Origin: Phytophthora sp. 'mugwort'
Taxonomy: Eukaryota; Oomycota; Peronosporomycetes; Peronosporales; Peronosporaceae
Reading direction: 5' to 3'
Length of the DNA stretch: 64,000 nt
Assembly: GCA_033558025.1 (NCBI GenBank)
Contig: JAUCEF010000005.1
Coordinates: 5,394,001 to 5,458,000 of the forward strand
Part shown: positions 55,661-64,000 of the stretch, piece by piece
Layout: each line of letters begins with the position of its first letter
Position numbering within the stretch: position 1 is the first letter of the stretch
Program-made: the position numbers and the translations under genes
The notes under the pieces: model-generated
The model's database searches: none
What the model was told of the DNA's origin: nothing
Seen by the model: the letters and a program-made list of their open reading frames with translations, nothing else

Positions 55661-57174
55661 CCAACAGCGACCTCATGAAGAACCCCCTTTTGGAAAGCCC
55701 TCCGGGTAGCCGCTCGTGCGCTGCCAGAGCTAGAGTCGCTAGCCACAGCCCACTCGAAGACGCAAGCGTTGCAAACAGTGGCTCGCTTTTGGTGGCAAGG
55801 AAGCAGAGAAAGCCACAGAACAAAACGATGAAAGTGGTGAGCCCGACACTAGGCGCACTCCATGGGATTCTGCGAAGTCGCTCAAGTACTTGATGAAAGG
55901 TTTGGTGTCAATAGCACGCTGGCCAATTTGGAGTTCATATTTAATGCAAGCCGTGGTGGCCAAACGAAGACGGCGGAAAAGTCACCGAGTTCGTCTTTAT
56001 GACATGGATGCAAAGGACGGATGTCAAGTATGCAATAGCCTTTCAGCTCGTCTTCCTGCTTCGCGCCCAAGGTTAGAGGGCTCTGGGATACCACCACCCA
56101 GGCACTTGAAGATTACACAATTACACATTACAATGTAATAGCAGTTTCTCGTAAGTATGAATTAACGGAGTTTCGCCTGTACTGTATTCACTCCTATTAC
56201 TATAATAACAAACTCAGAGGAAATCAAATGTATTCCACGTCGCACCCTGTATTGACTAAGAATTAGTGAACGGACCCTGGGGTCGAGGCGGTTACGCTCG
56301 TGTCAGGGTCAAGAGGTCCCGGGTCCGAAACCTTGCTGCCGAAGTAGAGCACGGTCAAATAGTACAAAAAGGTTCCCCACATTCTCTAAGAATTAGTGAA
56401 CGATGTAATCTAAGCGAAAGCAATGCCTGCTTTTCTGTCAGAGCGCAGGTCCAGACAAGATCATCGAGCTTCTTTTTACATCTTTAAGAAGTGGGCAGTT
56501 CTCGAAGACCAACATTAGTAAAGTGCACTCACTTGCAGAAATCGTTTGGATGTACGGCAGTCCATTCTGTTTAAGAGCCATGACCGACCCAGCTTTTGTG
56601 TACCAAGTCGTGTGCTTCGAAAGCCCAGCAGGGCAAGTATCGTTTTCTCCTTGGTGCATGTTCAGCAGATTGACGATAATACTTAGTGAGTAGCGCTAGG
56701 GTTCATGGTCTCACTTACCGCTCCTGGATCAGAATGTATTAACCGCTACTCAAACAGCGAGCGCGGCTTCAAGCTCTAGAAGCTAAGCAACGCGTTCGAC
56801 GCTGCAACTTAAACAGTCGAGCCGTCTCTCGTTGGATCAGTCTTTTGGTATATACTGTCGCTGTATTTCACTAGTATGTCTAGTCTCTTGTAGACAAAGT
56901 TGGACCAAAAAAGCGTCATCAGATTCTGCTAGCAGCGCGCCATTCCGAGATTGTCCTCCTCCTAAGATCAAGATGAGGGAATTCCGCGTTGTTTCAAGGC
57001 ATTTGAAACGGAGGGTCAATCTGTGTCAAAGTCTGACTCAGATCGGCCAAAGTAAGACGAAGCTGCACCATTCCACGAGACGGTCAAGACGCGGCACAAG
57101 TGCTGGCTTAATCACTTTCAATTTTGCTTTGCCAGCTTAAGGGACAAACACGGAGACCGAAGGCGCTACGAAGC
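55661..57174. repeat. Repeat-rich spacer before the GH3 gene
   Basis: The 17-bp sequence ctaagaattagtgaacg occurs twice in direct orientation, at about 56257 and 56387, bounding a 113-bp block rich in G/C. The rest has only short random frames. The last few hundred bases before 57175 are the presumed GH3 promoter. Confidence 0.4.
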
Positions 57175-59573
57175 ATGACGAGACTGACGATGTATTTGCT
57201 GGCGAGTGTTGCCTCATTGGTTGTACTCACAACAGCCATCGAGATGTCCAGTGACCAACTCGTCCACACTCGCGTCGAGGACATGATCTCGTCCATGGTA
57301 AGCACTGTATTTTGTTGCATAGCTGCGTCAAGTATCTGGTACTGACATTCCTGTGTAAACACGTACAGGAATTGGACGCTCTACTTGGTCAAATGACGCA
57401 GCTTGATGTGAGCACGATCCTGTACCCCAACCGCACCTTGAACAGAGCGGTGGTTCATGAGCACGCCAAGCTCAATGTCGGTTCGTATCTTAATACTCCT
57501 GGCGCGGAATTGAACGACTCGGACGCCAATTCAACCCACAACTTTTCTCCTCGAGAGTGGCGTCAATTGATCACGGAAATCCAAGACATTTACGCGAGTC
57601 ACGGCAGCCACCCGATCCTCTACGGACTCGACTCGGTGCATGGAGCCAACTACGTGCGTGGAGCTGTCCTATTCGGGCAGCAACTCAACGCCGCGGCGAC
57701 GTTCAACCCGGATCTGGTCTACGGCATGGGTCGGCTCACTGCCCGCGACACTGGAGCTGCTGGCATCCCGTGGTTGTTTTCGCCGATCCTCGAAATCTCG
57801 CAGAATCCGCTCTGGGCGAGAACATTCGAGACGTTTGGAGAAGACCCTCATCTCGTCTCCGTCATGGCCGATGCCATCATCCGCGGCATCCAAAGCAACG
57901 GGACCACGGCCGCGTGTATGAAGCACATTATCGGCTACTCGAAGACGCCTTCAGGCCATGATCGCGCTGGTGTGACGCTCTCGGACTTTGAGTTGCTCAA
58001 CCACTTCGCTCCTTCATTCCTCGCCGCCATCAAAGCCGGTGCCATGACAGCAATGGAGAGCTACATTTCCATCAACGGCGTCCCAGTCGTTGCTAATACG
58101 AAAATCCTGCGAGATCTCGTGCGTCATGACATGGGCTTTGATGGTCTCATCGTCACTGACTATGCCGAGATCCACAATCTCCACGTGTGGCATCGCGTTG
58201 CCAAGACGGATCAAGAAGCAGTTCGAATGACACTGACCGACGCTCCACTCGACATGAGTATGGTGCCGTTAAATACGTCCTTCATCGACATGGCGCGTCA
58301 AGCTGTGAAGGCGAATCCGGTTCTGCTGGATCGCATCAAGGACTCGGCTCGACGCATTCTCACGACAAAAGTCAAGCTCGGTTTGTATGAGAATGCTCTC
58401 CCCGGGACCGAGCAAGACATTGCACTTGTGGGTCAAAACGAGAGTCGTCACGCAGCTTTGGAGCTCGCTCGTGAGTCCGTCGTTCTCTTAAAAAATCAAG
58501 ACGGGATTCTTCCTCTAAGTGCGGACAGCGACGTGTTCCTCACAGGACACGCTGCTGACGACGTGGGCTTGCTGTGTGGAGGATGGTCTCTGCGTTGGCA
58601 AGGTGTTTCAGGGAATCGACTCTTCCCGAATGGCATTTCGCTCCGACAGGGGATCACCAACGTGCTGAAGACGCCGGTCCAGTATGCCAATACACTCCAT
58701 GCGAATGGCTCGTACTCGTCAGCGGATCTTCAGCTGATCAAGACCAGAGCGGGACGAGCCAGCTACACTGTCGTCGCTATCGGTGAACGGGAGTACGCAG
58801 AGAAACCTGGCGATCTGGACGACTTGAATCTACCACTGGGTCAAGTCGAATACGTTCGTGAGCTCGCCGCCACTGGTACGAAGATTATCCTGGTGTTGGT
58901 TGAAGGTCGTCCTCGCCTGCTCCAGGGCCTCGCTGAACTCGCCCATGCTGTCGTCTACGCGATGCTACCGGGGGAATTAGGAGGCCAAGCGCTGGCTGAA
59001 ATCCTCTTTGGGCTCGTGAATCCAAGTGGTCGACTCCCCATCACGTATCCGAAGACGCCAGCCACCATCGCGATCCCGTACAATCATCCAGTGGACACGC
59101 GTTGCCGTGATAACCTTCCGTGTAAGATGGAATGGACCTTTGGACACGGACTGAGCTACTCGACGTTCCAATACGGAGCTGTTTCGCTGAGCAAGACCAT
59201 TCTCCCAAACACTATGGACGCGTCGCTCGAGGCGAGTGTGTCAGTCACAAATGCTGGGTCAAAGGCAGGCAAGGAGACTGTCATGTTGTTTCTCATCCAA
59301 CCGTTTCGCACGATCTCGGTTCCAGAAGCCAAACAACTCAAGAAGTTCACCAAGATCCACTTGCAGCCAGGAGAGACCCAAGTGGTCTCGTTCACCCTCA
59401 CGACTGAAGACTGGAGTGTCTTTGACCCGCAGATCGGCGCCGGATTTCGCCGTATCGTCGAAGCAGGTGATTACTTTGTTGCTGTCAGGCCCGAGACGGA
59501 GTGCGACGTCTACGGCGAAAGCGGCGTGGCGTCCAGTGGCCTGTGTGCACACTTCACGATCCAAGACAAGTAG
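57175..59573 (+). CDS. Secreted glycoside hydrolase family 3 beta-glucosidase
   Basis: Hydrolyses terminal beta-D-glucosides such as cellobiose and laminari-oligosaccharides. Exons 57175-57297 and 57369-59573 give 775 residues. Residues 1-22 (MTRLTMYLLASVASLVVLTT) are a signal peptide, so it should be secreted or wall-bound. The (alpha/beta)8 domain has LYGLDSVHGANYVRGAVLF, RTFETFGEDPHLVS, ACMKHIIGYS and GFDGLIVTDYAEI, where Asp305 is the expected nucleophile. The second domain has ESVVLLKNQDGILPL and the KH-type stretch to GELGGQALAEILFG. The fibronectin III-like C-terminal domain includes WTFGHGLSYSTFQY and a late KQLKKFTKIHLQPGETQ. The intron (gtaagc..gtacag, 71 bp) is needed because the main frame otherwise starts inside it without a signal peptide. 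It converges with the DDHD gene, 112 bp apart. Confidence 0.93.
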
Positions 59574-59684
59574 CAAGCTCAAGCTCGAGTGACCAAGTCG
59601 ATCTGTTGCTTTACGAAGCCTCAATACAACTGCTGTCGTTAAATCTATCCAACATTTTGCGTAGTCAGGCCCATCCATTAACTC

Positions 59685-62600
59685 TCAGCTCTTCGTCGTC
59701 GGCGTCAACTCTTTTTCAGCCGTATCCTCTTCCGTAGATGTCTTTGACTCGGAAGACGACGGCGGCGCGAGACCTAAAAACGCCAGTAGTAGCGGTTGAG
59801 CGCGTGTGTTAGCGCACCGCTTGCACACCTCGTTCAGATATCCATGGAGACCAATCGCCTTCTGCTTCAAATAGTTCGGCTCAAACTTGTTCCACATCCG
59901 GGTACCAGGTAGTGCTGGAATCTGCTCGTGTTGGAACATCTTGCGTAGCTGGTGGTGCAGCTTGGCAAACTCCGAGTAGCGCCGTTGAACGATGCTCGTG
60001 CCTGCACTTGAGGATGCCACTTGGATGACGAAAGCGACATATTCTTGCTCATTCTCATCCAGTTTGATCTGGTGTCCTTCAATCTTCGTCTGTAGCCATT
60101 CACCTTCCTTGCGCGCCTTCTGGGCCTCACCAAAGCTCCCCCTCGAGCTTTCAGTCATGATCAGCACCGACGACGGACTGTTCTCTAATAAATCCTCATG
60201 ACGGAAGATCTCGACTGTAGGAATCCTCTCGAATACTTCCACCCAGCGGTTAAAGGATTCCTGGTTCTGTACTCGCATTTCACACGCTGCTCCGCGACGA
60301 GCTACCACTCGGATAAGGTACTCACGCTCATAGCAGAACGCCTTGGTTTTCCGAAGTGGGAACTGCCCGACAAAGTCAAGCTTTGGTGAGTTTTCGTAGC
60401 AGGACAAGTGATCTTTCTGAAGAACGAGCCACCGATCATTCCACGAATCGTACCACCCGTTAGCTGTTTTCTCTTTGAGGAATCCGGCTTTAATGGCATT
60501 AAAGTAGTCGATACTCTTGCCAGTTGGGAGATCGACGAGGTTTGCACTATCTCGAGGGGTCTTGTCTGCAGGTAACTGCTCAGCGAACATGCTGCTGGCT
60601 TTAACAATTGCTTCATTGATAGCATTCATCCATGTGTTGCGCACTGGCGTTGATGGGGCCTTGAAAATGTGCACACCAGCTTGCATGGCGTTGCTTGACG
60701 TCGGTGGGGCGCCAGGTTCTGGTACAGCAGCGTCACTAGGAACGATTTTCATCATGAAGGAGTCTTCACCGTATACCGCTTTCGTCGTCGGTGTCAGTTT
60801 GATTCGCCATTTTCGACGGCAGGCAACTTCACTGAGTCGTGACAAGAAGTAAAGGCGGTCCTTGTCAATCAACACGATCTGCTCGCGCGAAAGGCCGGTG
60901 CATCGATCGCGAACGAGAGCTGTCGCAGTCAACAGTACCGTTGTGTGGGGTGTAAGCTCCATGATGCTCCTCATGAGTTTGGGAAGAGGAACCCGGGCAC
61001 TCATGTACCGATGGAGGGTATCAACCACAGGCTGACACAACTGCATGACGGTGAAGAGAACAACATCGTCGCTCATCCAGTACGAGGAGTGGGACGCAGC
61101 GGCAAACGCCACTTCCATCATGCCTTGCTCGCGTTTTCGACGCCGCATCACGTAGTCATGACGGTACGGGAATCCATGCACTGGACCAGTCAAGCCTTCC
61201 CATGTCTCCTGCAGCTGCCCAAACGTTTGGTCCTTAACTGCACTGAACTACGCACATATCAAGACGAAATAATCTACGATTAGCAAACAGCATGCCTCCC
61301 CACCCACTAACATTGACAATAATATCTGATACCTGCATCAGTTGTACGGGATCCTTGTCGTGCATTTCTTGCTTGATCAACGGCTCAATGCGGTATGCAA
61401 TAGGGTCGATCGGGTGATAGACATTAAAGTATCGACGGCAGTTCGGCATCTTGATTCCTGGAGTGAATTTCCCGTCGGCAATGTCGAGGTCTCCTCTAGC
61501 CAAAATCATTACTCCGACCGGAGACCTATACACATTCATCATGCCACTATCGTTAGTCATCGGAGTTTACAAATAGATCGTACTCGGAAGTAACTCACCC
61601 AACTCCGAAGAAGTTGTCGACCTCAAACTCAAGGCCAGAGAAGCGAACACCATTACTGGCAACCTGGCCAGGCTTGTACGTCAGGATATCATAACAAATC
61701 ATCGAACCCAGCGAGTGAGCGAAGATAGACACCTTTCCATCCCAACCTAATGGCAAACAACAGCCACGTGAGCAGTGTAATTCAATGCATCCATGTAAAT
61801 TAGTACCTTACCTGGGTGTTCATCCATGAAGACGCGATACTTCTCATTGAGTTGTTGAGTGACTGAATCAACGATCAGTTGTCCATAGCGAGGTGACAAA
61901 TAGTACAAAACATCCATAAACGTTTCCTTGTTGAATTCCCGGATGCTTAGCATTCAAAACAACAGCAACAAAGTGAACAAATTAATACAAGATACAGGTA
62001 AACCCAAGGACCGAAGACGTACGCTGAGGATCCTTCTGGAGAAATCAGATCAAAAATGTTGTCTAGACCCGTTGGTTCGTGAAGGTCTTCGTGCCACTCA
62101 ATCGACTGCATTTCCAGTGCTAGCGGAATATCTTGAAAGGTTGTTTCCAGTATCGTACGGAAAATATCACGGAAAGCGTGATTACCGCCTTCGATACCCG
62201 TTTCTCCATTCCACGACTTGAACTCTCCATCTCGGAAATCAATGTGCTGTCCAATACCATGAATGACGAAAACAAGGTGGTTGAATGTGCGTAGTCGGAT
62301 CTGCAAAACAAAAGTCGGCAAATTAAGACATTAACAAAATACTAGCAATTCAAACAATATTAATAACAATAATTACCGTGGAAGGATACTCTTCGTCTTC
62401 TTCGTCACTGCTACCAGCTTCGTCAATACCTGTGATTCGTATCGAAAACACACAGCGTCAGTCACGCAAAACGCCCACCGATTGGGCAAAACTCACTTGA
62501 CGACGTTGAACATCGCGACGCCATCGATGAACTGTAGCTCTTGTTCCTAAACTTGGCAATGCTCGGTCTCGCCAGTTCGTTCTTCATGTGTTCATAGTGA

Positions 62601-63277
62601 GCCTTCAGTAGCGGCACTCTCAGCCCCGGTTGCGGCAATAACCGCGCAAAGTCCACGACGATTGAGTCCAAAACCGGCGCTGGGATTTGCTGGGCCAAAT
62701 ACCCGTAAAAGCTCTCGGCCGACTCGTTCCCCATGCCAAACTCAAGCGCATTGGCCTTAAATTGTTCCAGTGCCTCTTCGTCCTGTAACGCGTTCTTCAG
62801 CCTCTCGGTCACATCGTTGTTCAGCGCCATGGCGGCTTTACGTCCCTTCACGGGCTCCACGTCCTCAAACCCGTCGATCTCTTCCTCCGTCTCGTCCACA
62901 TCGTCAGATGAGCTGTACTCGGACATGGGGATGGATGAACTGTTCTGCGTTCTCTCGAGATCCAAGGCTTCCGGCTCTATAGCCACGAGCTCCGCGCTCT
63001 CCCGGATCTTGTGCTTGAACAGGTCCACGACGCCGTCCAGGAAGACGCTGCAGTCCTGCAGCGCACAGAGGTTCTGCCAGACAGTCTGGCTGGGGACCGC
63101 TGCCAGCTGCGCGCCACTGCGGTCGAGCTCTGCGTCGGCCTCGAGTTTGTCTTGCTCCTCCAGCAGATGCTCCATGCGCTTCATCAGCTCATTCATCTGT
63201 CGCTTGTATTGCTGTATATAGTCCCGCGGGAAGAAGATGCGCTCAGGCAGCGACGACATGTCCACGGCGGCGATCAT
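59685..63277 (-). CDS. DDHD phospholipase A1-like protein with PH and PX domains
   Basis: Seven minus-strand exons (63277-62497, 62429-62377, 62300-62023, 61945-61812, 61746-61599, 61525-61333, 61232-59685) join in frame to 1,044 residues. After a coiled-coil/acidic N-terminus, the hydrolase has VFVIHGIGQH (oxyanion region, about 289-298) and FAHSLGSMICYDIL with the nucleophile Ser427. The DDHD part has RRYFNVYHPIDPIAYRIEPL, GPVHGFPYRHDYVMRR and YWMSDDVVLF. These enzymes cleave phosphatidic acid and other phospholipids at sn-1. A PH-like region (about 625-740), a clear PH domain (about 778-866, AGFLKEKTANGWYDSWNDRWLVL) and a PX domain (about 912-1018, VQRRYSEFAKLHHQLRKMF, PALPGTRMW) follow. 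Animal DDHD1/2 lack PH and PX. The acceptor at 61233 (ttaag) is less typical but is the one that keeps frame. Confidence 0.88.
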
Positions 63278-63507
63278 GCTGCAGATTGGCGACTACGGGA
63301 GACGGCGACAGGGACAAAGGAATGATGTCACGTGACGAAACGGCGAAGAAGCCGATGACGCCTCGGATACGGAGACCCCAAAAAGATTATAATGGCTTCT
63401 TATGTGTACAACACAAAAAGCTGCATGGGTTATCCGGATCGGTTAAACTCGACGTTTGTATAGGTATTTCCGAGCTAAAGTTGAAGCTCGGATTTTTTTA
63501 TTCTTGC

Positions 63508-64000
63508 CTACTTCTTGCTGTCTATCCAGGCCATGTAGTCATCGATAAGCACGGGCCAGGCCTCGTTCTCGTCGTAGTTGTCGTAGGACTCGCGCACTTT
63601 AACGAAGAAGTCGAAGAGCAGGTCCCACGTGTCGCGCGTCACGCCCTTGACGGGCTTCTTCTCGGCCAGGAAGGCCAGCCAGCTCGATGTGAGCTTCTCG
63701 AAGCGCGCGGCCAGCAACAGCTCCCACATGGCCACGGCAATGTCTATACTGAGGCTCTTCTGGCCAGGCTCCTTGGAGAAGCCGAAGCAGAAGCAGTACA
63801 ACTTCTTAAATTCCGCCTCGTTCGTGATGGCCTCGCGCAGCTGCGGGATCTTGGCCTTCAGCTTGGCAACAGAGTCGCAGTACATTTCCTGCATGCCCTT
63901 CTGCCATTCCTTGCGCGTGAACGCGCACATGTAGGCCGCCTCCATCTTCCACGCGATCACCAGCACCACCAGATCCTGCGGGTCCACGCCAATGTCCTCG
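63508..64000 (-). CDS. DCN1-like cullin neddylation factor (5' end beyond window)
   Basis: Potentiating-neddylation (PONY) domain protein, a co-E3 for attaching NEDD8 to cullins. The visible 163 C-terminal residues run to the stop at 63510-63508. They contain DPQDLVVLVIAWKMEAAYMC, FTRKEWQKGM, LREAITNEAEFKKLYCFCF, KSLSIDIAVAMWELLLAARF and DTWDLLFDFFVKV..YDENEAWPVLIDDYMAWI, the full run of the DCUN1D fold. The ORF is open to the right edge, so the N-terminus (possibly a UBA domain, as in human DCUN1D1/2) lies outside. The 230 bp between it and the DDHD start is the 3' UTR and the DDHD promoter. Confidence 0.94.
   Translation of the reverse strand, partial: EDIGVDPQDLVVLVIAWKMEAAYMCAFTRKEWQKGMQEMYCDSVAKLKAKIPQLREAITNEAEFKKLYCFCFGFSKEPGQKSLSIDIAVAMWELLLAARFEKLTSSWLAFLAEKKPVKGVTRDTWDLLFDFFVKVRESYDNYDENEAWPVLIDDYMAWIDSKK

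Noticed and set aside
57312..57368. GH3 start inside the intron (MLHSCVKYLVLTFLCKH..)
   Set aside because: Although in frame with the main exon and hydrophobic, it lies between a good donor (57298) and acceptor (57368), and the upstream exon gives a better signal peptide.

Overview
The window is nuclear DNA of a flagellated oomycete, most likely Phytophthora or a close relative. Genes are packed tens to hundreds of bases apart, introns are short (about 45-130 bp, GT..AG), and coding GC is high. An intraflagellar transport gene (IFT144/WDR19) implies flagellated zoospores. Several domain fusions (PH/NTF2-like/AGC kinase, PX/permuted papain fold, DDHD/PH/PX) are of the kind oomycetes favour. 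All splice models below were derived by eye from reading frame and GT..AG sites.

Layout. 1-7,000 is a repeat-rich flank: a decayed pogo-like transposon with 17-bp terminal inverted repeats, a tRNA-like/SINE-like segment, a second decayed DDE transposase, duplicated dispersed repeats, and a piece of a calcium P-type ATPase gene. 7,186-41,024 is a gene island on both strands: SMC3; PCIF1/CAPAM (-); RPL3; OST1/ribophorin I (-); mitochondrial L7/L12; ATP23; a CCCH-ABITRAM fusion; a Csm1/Pcs1 monopolin-like protein (-); a FYVE/coiled-coil/TPR protein (-); a BRCT-PNKP; a dual-specificity pseudophosphatase; a PX-papain-like protein; IFT144; a membrane-anchored TPR protein; and a PH-NTF2-AGC kinase (-).

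41,025-57,170 is a second transposon graveyard. It holds hAT, pogo/Tigger-like, Harbinger and Ty3/gypsy (gag and pol) remnants, a GATC-palindrome array, a 50-bp fold-back, and what looks like an internally deleted, MITE-like copy of the pogo element. 57,175-64,000 returns to genes: a secreted GH3 beta-glucosidase, a large DDHD phospholipase with PH and PX domains (-), and the 3' part of a DCN1-like cullin neddylation gene (-) that runs off the right edge.

The genes form no operon. Most are core housekeeping: cohesin, cap methylation, cytosolic and mitochondrial translation, N-glycosylation, mitochondrial quality control, DNA end repair, cilium assembly and neddylation. They sit beside lineage-specific membrane and signalling proteins that share phosphoinositide-binding modules (FYVE, PX twice, PH twice).
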